Source of the DNA: Marthasterias glacialis
Lineage: Eukaryota > Echinodermata > Asteroidea > Forcipulatida > Asteriidae
Direction: 5' to 3'
Length of the DNA: 64,000 nucleotides
Assembly: GCA_911728455.2 (NCBI GenBank)
Contig: OU452221.1
Coordinates: 30,321,291-30,385,290 of the forward strand
The translations under genes were made by a program, and so were the position numbers. Under the pieces are notes generated by a model that was not told the DNA's origin, made no database searches, and saw only the letters and a program-made list of their open reading frames with translations. Positions 22,301-35,129 of the stretch are shown here, piece after piece; within the stretch, counting starts at the first letter, position 1; each line of letters begins with the position of its first letter.

Positions 22301-25300
22301 AAATATTAGTTCAGATTTGGCGTGAACAAAGAAAAACTTAATTAAACCGGATTTGAACCTCAGACCTCCGGATTAATACGGAGGTTGCTCGTTCAAATCC
22401 CGTTCGGGTCAGTTTTTCTTTGTCACCCAAACAGTATTAATATTGGGACGTTGTGCCATCAGCTCATCGTGCACGTTATTGATGAATGAGCCAAGACTAA
22501 TTTTACAAGTTATTGACAACAGTAACGAAAGCTGTTCTTGCTCTATGACGAAACAAACACTAATCAATGACTCCCAGAACATACTGGTACAATGACAATA
22601 GACCGATCGAGCGACCCGCGTCACGTGACCCCTTCTGGGTATAAAATGTAAACACGCACGACGTCCTCCATAGGAAAGTGCGGTACGGTACACGATGATT
22701 GTTGCATTTAGTTTATTCGATCGAGGCTTTTCTTGCTCGAAATCTGTGAAAAATATCCCAGAGTTTGTACCAGAGACCTTCAAGTGGCTCAATAAAGCCA
22801 GTAAGGACAGTTCCAGCAAGTCTTGAAAATTGTACAAGTACCGTATAAATGTGCACGATGTGTACAGCGCACAACGGAACGTTAGGCCAGACGACCGCGA
22901 TCACCATACACTTTTCAACACAAACATTTCAAAGTTTTGAAGCTGAAATCATCCCAAGAAATTGCTTTCCAAAACTGTGTGATTCCTTTGCCTATTTGAA
23001 ATTTCGCAAGGCTAGGTATAAATGCTCACTTTTCAAACGTTCTTTACCTTTTTTTATTGTACAGCGTTTTAGGCCTAGAATACAACAAGAATAACAGGCA
23101 GGTGGCTTCATAGTCGTCCAACACCGGTAGTGCATGGCTAAAAAACCTCTTTTTAGTAGAGTTCTGTTTAATTATGAAGCAGAGATGTGATTTAAATTAA
23201 TGCCACAACATACTACTTTAAATAAAGGGGCTGATTAACTAATTTATCACTTAACGAAAGTAAAATCGACTGTTTTCGTACTCACTCTGTGTCACGGCAT
23301 ATCTCTTTACACGTATTTTGCCATCAGCCGTATGGCGAGATATCCAGTAGGAGGTCACGTGACCGCATGTCAACATTGTCACGCAGTCGGTCTATTGCAG
23401 AATCTACATTGAATGGGCACAAAATACAATGACAGCCTCAATTGTCTGTACAATCTTGTGATGCTTAGAACGCACGTCTCGTGGTATCAACAGTTCCACG
23501 GTTTCACTGCCAGGCTAGATAAAGGTCAGATCATTTTAGGCACCAGCCATGGATGCGAACCTGCGTCTTCCTTGTACTGTACTGTACACGGTTGTTTACC
23601 CGCAACTTTACTAATTGTAGTTACTTCTTATATAATAACATCCACACAGTGCAAAGCTTTAACAATCACATTGAATTTGATGATGCCATTGCATCGATAG
23701 CCTTGATTTCTAATTTGGTTTATTCTTAGCCATTACCCCTCGGGTTTTGATATTGACAGTGTGGCTTGAGTAAACCTTTTTGCTTTAGAGCGTTAATTAA
23801 TGAATATGGTCAGTCTTACTGCACGCAACCGTTGACTCCAAGCCACTCCCATGTAATAGGACATGTGTCACTTACGAAACCGTCACGACACCACAAACTA
23901 ACAATCAGAACCAGGCGACGCCACCTTGGCCCCAGCCACCCCGGACTTACCGGTCAAAAGTCTCTCTATTCCTTGCTGGAGATGTGCAAAAGCAACGATG
24001 GGCTGCTACAAACGTTGTTATTTTCGGCATTGGGCAACGAAAGTCTCTGATCTCCACGGCTTGAAACACGTAGCGGGTGAAGGTGGGATTATTCGCCGTT
24101 TGATATGGTCAGTGGCTACCCTAGCTGCGATTACAGCATTTCTATTCCAAGTAACTATTACTTTAATCTCATATTTCAACTGGAACTACAACGTTAGGGT
24201 TGATATCAACTTTACAACTCGGCTCGAATTCCCAGCGTTCACTGTGTGTAACTTCAACAAATATCGTGAGTCGGCTGTAACTCAGCACGACCTTAAACAT
24301 GTTGGAATTCATTTGGGTGAGTTTTAGGTCGTGTGATCTCTTTTTATTAATGCATTTATAAAGTCATTTTTTTAATTGATTATAATTTTATCTAACTTTT
24401 TTGACTGACGGTTTTCACTTAAGAGTTCAGTGAAAACATAATGACATGCTGATTGGTACCCGGTACATGACCCAACGTTAAATTTAGTCTATTTTTGAGA
24501 ACACTGTTTTGGTAGTTTCAAACTTAGTCCTTTTCCTCATCGCTGCAGGAATATCAGGATCAATTTCACAACTTAATTATACACCTACTTGACCATGTGC
24601 AAGACTTCCGGATTAAACAGTGTGTAATGAAAGAGCATCAATCAATTCACAACTGACCAGAGCAAATTAGACATTGATAGTGGTTTTTTATTTGTCTTTA
24701 CAATTTGTCATCCAATAATAAGTCGGTTGAGGGAGAGGGACTCACTGATTAATGCCGCTTTAAGTACTGCCAGGAGCTGCTTTAATATTTATCAATGAAT
24801 AAGCTGGTGGTACATCACGGATGATTAATAGGCTCACATCATTTTTCAATCTCCAAGGAGGATCAGCTTTGAGACCACGATGTTTTTACATGTCTAAAAA
24901 CATGAATATTTTTTTTTGTACGATTTAACTTGACTATAACTAATTGAACGATATCTCTCACACCATGGCTATTGGACCATTGGTTATTGGGCCAAGTTAA
25001 ATTTGCTTTATGGTATGGTATCATCATTTCAGTTTTATATTTGGCAGACTCCCTAAAAAGCATGATATTGTCAAAATATGTGTTTCCCACGCCATGACTG
25101 TGAGCGCTGTCATGGCTCCCCATAAAAGACCAAGAAAAATGCAGAAATGCAACAAACACCTGTTTAAAGACAATGTACAGATTTTGTAATTATTGTAAGA
25201 ATATTAAGTAGCTTTAATCTGGAAGCTCACTGATCGTTAAGTTTATTTGTCACTCTCTAAACATTACTTGTTTTTCGAGTGAGGGGCAAGGAAACTAAAT

Positions 25301-28300
25301 TGATGAAGTTATACCTGAAATGACGTTCAAATCTTCTAGAGTTATAATTTCGTCTGAAATATTGTCAAAGTCGAAAAAATACGGTAAGACCCAACAAACC
25401 AGTGTTATTTGTTTTAAATGGCGCTATCAAAATAAGCCCAAAGTGAAAAAATATACGGCAGTTATTCGTTGTTTAAACTAAAATGTGCTCGTCGATTTAG
25501 ATGCAATTTCCATAGGTTGGTTGCATGGTTTGTTCATGAATATTCATGATAATTCTCATCCTACTAAGATGACCATTCTCTTCCTCTGCCTTCCAAGTAA
25601 AAAGTCATGCCTACCAAGTAAAAGGTCATGCCTACCAAGTAAAATGTCATCATGGCAACTAAAATGACAAATTCACCAAATATGACAGTATATGACATTA
25701 ATTTATCAGTTCACAACTCATCCAAAGGTTTGTGAGTTATCTTCATTCAGCTTACAAAGTAAAAGTTCATCACCTAGGCAACTTGAATAACAAATTTACT
25801 AAACATGACATTACACACATTATAGTACACTACTCATCAAGTGGTGGTTTTCACGGGGGCATTATGTGGATTGTGGATTGGTTTTTTCAGTCCCCACCCG
25901 ATAGCGTGGGTTTTCCCTGGAATCAATCTCTTGGACGTTCCTCCCATATCTAAAACTGGAATAAACTTCCTTCCTTGTCTTCTCTCTATGCATGGAGTTC
26001 TTGGCTAGTATTGTGATTGAGTTTGCTCTTTTGAGAAGCCTTGGCTTTACAACCAGAAGTAATGAATGTAATGAAATGAAATTCGGTCTACCAAGTAAAA
26101 TGGCATTACCATGGTAACTAAAATGATCCATGTGATGATAGTACACATGACATTAAATTTTCAGTGCACAACTCAGGATGGTTAATGTAAATTAAAGATG
26201 ATAGGTCCGATGTTTGGCCGACTTTACCCGGAAATTTAGTCTTAAATTCTTAACACTAGATATTTTTAGTTTTTTTTTTTTTTTTTAGTTCTGCTGGTTT
26301 CTGTTTCTTTTTGTTATAATTCTTATTCATGCCATTCTTATTTGTCTTTTTACATTCGATTTTAATTATCTGTCTATTCCAGCTAATAAATGTTTATGTA
26401 AATTGTGGTCTTTGAATTACAAATTATCAATTTTATATTGTTAATATGCAGGGTTTATGAGGGCACATCTTTTTTATGTCAGTTTTTTAAACTATTGTTA
26501 TTGCCTTTAGAGGAATCGTTTTTGTTATTTCAGTTTATCTGGTTATTGTTTCAACTTTTGTTTTGCTTTGAAGGTTTTTAGTACCGTTGTTGAATTCTAT
26601 TCTATTATAATCTTTTACTTGCCAATTTATTCTACTTTTAAACTACATTTTTAGTTTTCCGTGTGGTCATCTAAAATGAGCGGGGTCTTTTTTTGATGAC
26701 AGTCTTTGATTTACTTTTGCCCTTCCCTGGACGGCCTCTGCTCTGAATTGACCGAAGAATTAAAAACAACATAAAATAAAATTTCAGGTAGGCCTTACTG
26801 GACGAGAAAACCCACCTATGTTAAGTGGTAATTAACAACCTGACATTTCACGTCCATCAGCCATGACACATGTGTTTTGTGCATTGTCCGTGGCATATGC
26901 AAAAGTTTTTGATTATTTTTTTTTAAACAACATCATCTGTCAAAATTCGTTCAGAGGGAAAAAATCTTTAGCATCATTGACGAGTACGCAGTGCTCTCTA
27001 GTCGTTGACGCAACAAATGCCATCATTTATACACCGTCTTTAATTAATACAGCCATCACTCACCTGTATTGGTCATTGGGCTTAATAATCATTATTGAGT
27101 TAATTTTCCTCTTTAGACATTCCGTTTACTCTTATAGCCTGTAACAAAAAACCTTCATTAATTAGGCACTCGACGTATATGTCAAAGCTTTTAGCTAATG
27201 GGTGTAGGTTTTGAAGGCACCTTTGTGAGCATTGTTTATATTCGTTTGGTTGCAATGGTATATTGAATGTCATCAGTGTTGGTCTTTAAATCCCATAGGG
27301 AAGGAGGTGGGCTGGAATAATTATGTTAATGTTGTTTCATTTTAATGTAAAACGAACAATGCGAAAAGATGGAATTTTATGTAAATATAGCAGGTGTGTT
27401 TTCTCATACAGCGGTGTGTATTACCTTTAAATTATTAATCACAATCCATGTGACTCCTGTCATCGTATTTACGAGTTCGTTATTCACACATCAACTCTAT
27501 CCATTAGGGCGATCTGATGGATCAATTTCACAACTTAATTATACACCTACTTGACCATGTGCAAGACTTCCGGATTAAACAGTGTGTAATGAAAGAGCAT
27601 CAATCAATTCACAACTGACCAGAGCAAATTAGACATTGATAGTGGTTTTTTATTTGTCTTTACAATTTGTCATCCAATAATAAGTCAGTTGATGGAGAGG
27701 GACTCACTGATTAATGCCGCCCCTAAGTACTACCAGGAGCTGCTTTAATATTTATCAACTGTATCCAAGCGAATACGCTGGTGGTACATCGCGGATGATA
27801 GGCTCACATCATTTTCCAAACTCTTAGGAGGATCAGCTTTGAGTCCACGATGAAGAACTGTTACAGACGTTGTTATCTCCGGCAATGGGCACGGGATGTA
27901 TCCGATCTTCACGGGGTGAAACACGTCGCTGGGATTGGTGGTGTTCCTCGTCGATGTATATGGCTAGTGGCGACCGTAACTGCAATGGCGCTCTTTCTAC
28001 AACAAGCTGTACTCATTCTAATTCGATATCATGAATGGCATCATACTGTTAAAGTCGACGTGAATTACTCCACCGCGTTACCATTTCCAGCGGTCACTAT
28101 CTGCAACTTCAACAAATATCGCGAGTCTTTCGTTACTGCTCGCGACATCAAAAATGTGGGAAAATATCTTGGTGAGTTTGCATTTATTTCTGTTACTAGT
28201 TTAACGCAGACTTTGAATTTGATAATCTTGACTCTCTCCGGTTGACGTTGATTCAAATCCTTAGTGGGCGAGCTGCAGGGAGTGTTGTTTCTTCCATAAT

Positions 28301-31300
28301 AATGCACGAGAAGCAATTAATGTATGTCAGAACTGATTACTTTAGTTAAGTCGACTGTATGCATTTATACGAGATAAATTAAATCTAGCATAATAGATAT
28401 AGTGAGGCAAACCTCGAATGGAACAAGAATCCAAATAATATATTAAAAGGAAGTTTGGGAGATAATTTATTGGGTTTTGGGTGGTGGGGAAAGTCTTGAT
28501 TTGGAAATGATTTCACACAGAAATAACATGACATAACTGATATCATTTTGTAGAATAAGTTTAGATGACGTAGTGGTCAACAGTAGAGTTTGTGGTCAGT
28601 GTTGAGTGACCTCGAGGTCATAGCCTAAGAATTTACTAAGAAATGGGAATAACCATTGAAATGACAAAAAGGTCCACCTTATTGGGGAAATACTGAATTT
28701 AGTGTAAAATCATTAGTATATAAAGCATGCTGACCAAAGAAAATGGACGAAACATTTAGTAATTAGTAACGACTGTTTTTTTCTTCTTCTAATTTTCAAT
28801 AATTAAACGAACGTTGATTGAGATATCGAGTGGACCCTGTGAGTGCACTGATTAGTTTGGGTTTAGACTAACATATTTAACCAATCCAAATGGTGCACTC
28901 GGATGTCCACCATATCTCAAAAAGGCTAATTACAATGTGGTCGTCATGTCTAGGTGAAAACACTGAAAAAATGATGTCTTGTTCACTTGTCCGTACGTCC
29001 TATACGCGCTTATTTCGATGGTTGTTATCAGAATAAATTATGGAGATGTTTGGGGTTTTCAGATGTTATTGTTTCTATATTGGGCAGTAGGCCTGAAATA
29101 AATCTCTGTGGAGTATGTACTGGGACTGGTATGAAGGCAGTCAGCTCTTTAGATTCAAGATATGAGGCCGTGACGAAATTGGCGATTACGACTTCGGCTA
29201 CGGCTACGGCTGGATTGCCGCATCACCGTGCGTTGAAGTATAGGATGTCCTTAGCAACACCCTTAGCAACGGTCATAGCAGTAGCCGTACCCGCCAGTTC
29301 TGGACACGTCAGTTTTAATTTTCCTCGACCATAACCAATCATGTATCCTTTATTCAAAGCATTTGCAATCTTTTCAAATCATTTAGTTGCCTGGTTATCA
29401 ACTTTGCCAACATTTTGAACTGTTCTATCACTATAGCCTCTTTGCCACTTGACTCGTGTTGTATCCCTAGCTACGTATAGATGTCACGGTGTTGAGAATA
29501 TGTTGTTTTGTCGATGTGTTTAAAAATGCAGGGCCCGATGAGTAGCTCATGACTTTGTTTCTGACTGAAAAGAGGTAACTCTGCAGTTCATGCGTTTATT
29601 TGAACGTTCCTATGTTGCCTGCCTGTCCCTCAATATGCGCTAGATGGCCTATCCTGTCTTTTCTCCTATTATTCAATTAGTACTGTTTTATTGAGTTAAT
29701 AATTTGCCATTAAATTAAAGGGTGACGTTTTTTTTAAACTGGATTATTGCCTTTTGCAAAACTAGAATAATATTGTTTTTAAATCCAACATCGATATTTC
29801 GTCCCTTTCTACTTTGATGATGATAGTCGTAGTAGTAGTATTAGAAGCAATCGTTGGCCATCTTGCCAGACGAATGTGCCGACATGGGTAGATCCAACAG
29901 CTCTGGCGTGCCTGCGCGCTCGTTGTTCCTCCTTGCTCTGGACCCTATGATGGTGATAAAGTGGCTGTTTAAGACCTGAAACAATCTAAACCAATAAACT
30001 AAGATGTTTTGATTGTAAACATTGTAACAGCAATGGGGTTTGGCGTGTAACAAGTTGCTGTTGTTGAACTACATGTGGTGTATTATAAGTACATGATTTG
30101 TTTTTGACACTTGTTTTATCTCGAACTCTATGGGAAACTTCTCTTGAAACAGTTTTTCCTAAAATGTTACAGTTCTTGAGAAATGAGCAAAACCATTATC
30201 TGTAGTTTTGATCTTGCGAGTCTGAAATCCGGTATTTAAAAACAATGACAACATTTCACGAAGTTTTTCACTATTTTTTTCGTGACTCTGATGACCGAAT
30301 GCGCTTAAACTTTCACAGGATTTTTTATTTCATGTAGCGGTTTAAACTTTCACAGGATTGTTATTTCATGTAGAGGTTTATGTGTTGGATCATACACAGT
30401 CGAGGTACTGATCGTTGACAATCACCGGTGTTCTAGCGGTCCTTCAGGACTGCGTCTACCCATCCCCTCAGCGTTGAGCCATCCTACAACACTCCAGTGG
30501 CGTAACTATAGGGGGGGGGGCACGTACCCCCGGGTGCCCCCTATTTGAAATCTGGACTTTTTAGATTAAAAATTACCAGAATAAATGTGACATTTTTAGA
30601 GCATTTACGTAGTAATTTCAATGTTTGTAGAACTATTTTTAATTATTTACACACAAAATGTATTTTGTTATACGTCAACACGTCAGAAAACACTGAAAAG
30701 GGGCTTGTTTAAGAAAAAAAATCAAACGGAAACTACAGTTTTAATTGGCCAAAAGTGCCCCCTAGGAAAAATGGTGCACCCCCTTGTGCCCCCCTAAAAT
30801 TTGACCCTAGTTACGGCGCTGCCACACTCAAGCCCGAGCCATAAAAAGCCCTGAAAATTAAGTTATAACTTTCAACCCTTTAGCACAACATTATGAAAAC
30901 TCTGGCAATTTAAACATTTTCAAATTGTCGTCTCAACCTTCACTGTTAAAGCGATACCGCTCTTAATTTTTTTTTCTTCAAAAATTCTATGTAGTTTTAC
31001 ACCGGCACATACAATCGATAGTTCCATTGGTTGTTTATACAAAATTTAACACATCGATTGTTTCATCTGGTTACTTAGCAACTCTGCTCGGTACAAAATA
31101 AATATTTCATAATAAACAGTCTGCTGACAGAAAAAAAAAAGCTTTTTGGTTTAAGGGAAACTAGCAGCTCTGTCCCCGGCCTCGACAATCTCATTTTTTT
31201 CGGACGTCCTCCATATATGGCTGATCAGGCCGGCATCAGTGGAGCTCAGATCCAGTGGTTCATCAATCCCAAAGGTAGGGTCTCGGATAGGGTCTCACTA

Positions 31301-34300
31301 CCCAACGTCTTCGAGCCGGCGGGCACGCTACTAAGTACCACATATCTCATTCTGATACATTTTAAACTACCCTAAATATTGAATACTCATTTAAAAAACA
31401 AACTCAACAAACAAACAATCTAACAAACCCAACAAACAAACAAACAACCCAACAGACAAATAAATAAACAAACAACCCAACAACCCAACAACCCAACATC
31501 CCAACAAACAAACAAATAAAACAAAACAAAAACGTGACTAAATCAAGTCGATCACAGTCGACCCATAATTATTCATAATGTTCTGCTTAGTCATGCGAGC
31601 ATGAACTTTGTATATCTTGACCAAATAAGGACATTTACTTTGCAATGTTTAGTATCAACAAACTATGGGCATTGCTTGTGCCTCTAATCAAAGGGGACAA
31701 TATTTCAGCTTCATCAACAACTCTACTCCCTTCATCTTAAGAACTGTGAAAAAGAAAATCAATTTTCAATCAATTCAATAATGAATTTATATAACTTCAA
31801 GAGCTCTTTATGGCACATATCGATTTTAAAAAAATTGTAATTAAATTGTATTTATCGCGAAGGTCGGGTCATTGCCCTCACAGGCTCCAGAAGGTGTTTC
31901 GCAAAATACTTTAAATACTCAATGTTTTATGAAAAGATTCTTTTAGCATTTATAGTTTGTTATAGTTTAAGTATATCATTCAGCCAGTCCTTCAATCATT
32001 CAGCCATTATATGTACCGGCCTTTTCAGTACAGTTCAATGGTATAATGTAATTATAGACAATCGTATCATTTGAAAAAAAAATCAATAAAAACAAGACGG
32101 GAAAGAGAGATTTATAAGAGAAAGAATTCTAAAGCATCAGAGATCAAACCACCCTCGCGGCGGTTCACAAAACAGACAGAATGGTTAAAAACACAACATC
32201 ATGAAACTTCAACATTTTTTGACAATTTTGGCGATTGTTAAGTTGTTTTTCCAAGGGAATTACTGTCACTGTTTTGTTAATTTCAGGGTCGTCTCGGAGT
32301 ATACACTTAGCGTGCATCTGTCATTACAACAGTCAACAAACTCATGACCTTTGTCAATTCAAAAAGGGTTCACATTAAATTGTCACCCAGTTCAATAATC
32401 TTTATCCATTTATATCCTCTCATCACAGGTATTATCGATGAAGATCACAATCTACTTAATCCTTACCTATACAGCGAGGAATTTAAAAATAAATTGGCCG
32501 CCGTTGATTGGTCAGTTCTTGAGGTTGACGATGACTACGACATGATTGACTTCACCAATCGAACAGGACACCAATTGGAAGACATGATAGTAGAGGTAGG
32601 GCTTAGAATTGGATTTTTGATGAATTCTCTACTTCAGACCTTTAGCGTGGTTTAAACGTCTCAAATGAAACCGAATTGAGGCTCGTACCGAAGCGGTGGG
32701 TGGGTGGGGGGTCGGTTGACTATTCTTATCACCTTTTGGACGAAGGGACGGGTATGTCTAGACATATTTGCATAGCCTTTTAATATTAGTAACCGAGTTA
32801 TAAAGAGTATCTAAGACGGAGTATAAGCACATTTATTTGGTACTTTTTAATAAGTACCTCGAAAAAAAAGTTTTCCTTGAAAATAAAAAAATCTGTTAAA
32901 ATCGGTGTTTTTACACGTTTTGGATGGCTTTATTGACATCTATATTTTCCCACAGATTCACGTGGTTAATGATAGTTTTGTTAAGACATTTTAACAAGCA
33001 CACTGAGAATTTTAGCAGATTTACAGATTTAAGTCTGCACGAAGAGTCAGCATTGGTTTGTACATTTAGGGTTTTAGGGTTTGTTCAGTGCACACGAGGA
33101 GACAATGGTCAACTCTTCCTCTCTGGGAATCGGTTGCAACAATTAACTACTCATTAAAAAGGAGAATGGTATCTACTTCCAATTACCGTTAAATGTCAAA
33201 GAGAACATTAACTAACAGACAGTGCTCATAAATATTGATTTCACAAATTTAAAAACAAGTTTAACTCGACAAGTAATTTTCTTTAAAAAAAAACGTTTCC
33301 TCTTGAAAAAAGTTAACTAAAAACTCTAGCCACTATTTCATTCCGAGGATTGTAGAAAAGAAATGAAGTTGAAGGCTCTTTGCATTTATTGCGTTCTTGC
33401 TTGATGAAAAGTGACATTGAAACATCATTAATAATTCACGTTATTGATTGAACGTTTTAACAGTGTCCATCTTCCTGGCCTGGCTGTATCTTGTCTAATG
33501 ATAATAATGAGTACCTGTAAGATGGATTGTAAACACAAATAATCTCACCAGAGCTTGAAAAGTAACAGACCAAAAAAAACTACCCAAATTTTATGACGTA
33601 ATTGGAATAAATGTGCACTGCCTCAACTTTCGATACTGATGTCAAATTTTACGACTACAAAGAGATGTTTACTGTTTATATATTCACAGATATTTTGTAT
33701 AATTAACGTTATCTGATGTCACATTTTGTAATGAGATCATGTTGTGTTTGTGATGACAGTGTTCCTGGCAGGGACAGAATTGTTCCTCAGCCGATTTCCA
33801 CCACGTATTCTCCCATCTTGGTAACTGTTACTCATTCAACCACGTTGATCTGAATACCACACAACATTCAACAATATCAGCTGGTGCAGGTAAACCTCAT
33901 TTATTACAATTCAGTTTTAAATCTAATTGTATCTCTATACCAAAGGAGGTAAACAACAATAACTCTTTCCCCTTGTGTTATCGTACTGTGTGTTGCGTAT
34001 TTTAAAATGGCAGAAATATGCTAGTTACATTCACGCATGCGTACAGACCCTGTCGGTTGGCAAACGCCATAGAAATGTGCACAAAGCAGACGCACAGAGC
34101 GCGTATGCGTCACGCGCCCATCAGTCCCATGCAAAAGGGCGCACTGTTCCCAAAATTTTGCTAACCAAAATGTAAGTGCGCACGCGCAATGTCAATTTAC
34201 ATTTTTCATGGGAAAGGTCACTGGTCAATATTAATGGTTTGTAGGTCTATTGTTTCAAATGTCATACCACAATCCGCTCCGTGCCTACCAGTGGAAAACT

Positions 34301-35082
34301 GGGACAATTATTACCAGTGAGACATAAAATATGTATGTAATACACATAGTTACTTGATCTAATGGTTCCATTATTGATATGTTTTTGCAGCAAACGGTTT
34401 AAAGTTAACCTTGAATATTGAAGAGGAAGAATATATGCCGACCAATGACCTTGACGGAGCAGCCGAAGATGCAGGAATTAAATGGATGCTGCATCATCCA
34501 ACAGTCCCTCCGTATGTTAAGGAGTTGGGATACGGTGCTGGACCCGGACATCATACATTCGTGGCGGTCCGTCACGAGACGGTAGGTTGTTGTTATTTCA
34601 TGCTCCTTCGCTTCGCTCATCCGCATGAAAAACAGTTTCATTCTAAGAACAGCCTCAATGATTACACTATACGACAAAATGATTCAATTTCTGAATTATT
34701 TTAATGACAACTTTGGATAAGGGCCAGGATTCAGATGCCCTTTACCCTGGAGTAATTTATAACAATAATATTATTTCTTTAAAAACATTCAGATTGAATT
34801 ATAAGCAAAATACTGTTTTGACAACTCATTAAATATGAAACTAATAATCCATAATTTTTCATGATACATTTCAATTGAAAATCTATTTGAAAAGAAATTA
34901 CATAATTCAATATCACCAATAATTCCACCGAGGAATTTTAGCCCTTACGGCTCTTCGGATTATCTGTCCGGCCAAAAAACTCATTAATAACAAAGAATTC
35001 ACCTCTCTCAAGTTCCAATCATGAAACTTTGGCCCTTGAGGCTCTACTGAACTTTGTCCTCAGTCCATTTCTCTTCACCGAA

Positions 35083-35129
<47 letters not shown>

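Larger units (their letters stand above)
19374..23997. other. Intron / inter-first-exon region 1a to 1b
   Basis: It should contain the exon 1b promoter and 5' UTR. Visible repeats are a copy of the dispersed AGCTTTAATCTGAAAGC family near 21465-21575, a foldback at 22322-22426 and a terminal-inverted-repeat element at 22596-23397. No other coding exon was recognised. Confidence 0.5.

Noticed and set aside
22640..22646. TATA box as a confirmed exon 1b promoter
   Set aside because: It lies inside a terminal-inverted-repeat element 1.3 kb from the ATG; kept only as a possibility.
28987..29334. Possible fourth first exon (contains GCYQNKLW, recalling MGCYKRCYLKQW)
   Set aside because: Only a few residues match; there is no His-Gly motif, TM1 or NFNKYR segment, and no donor at the right place.
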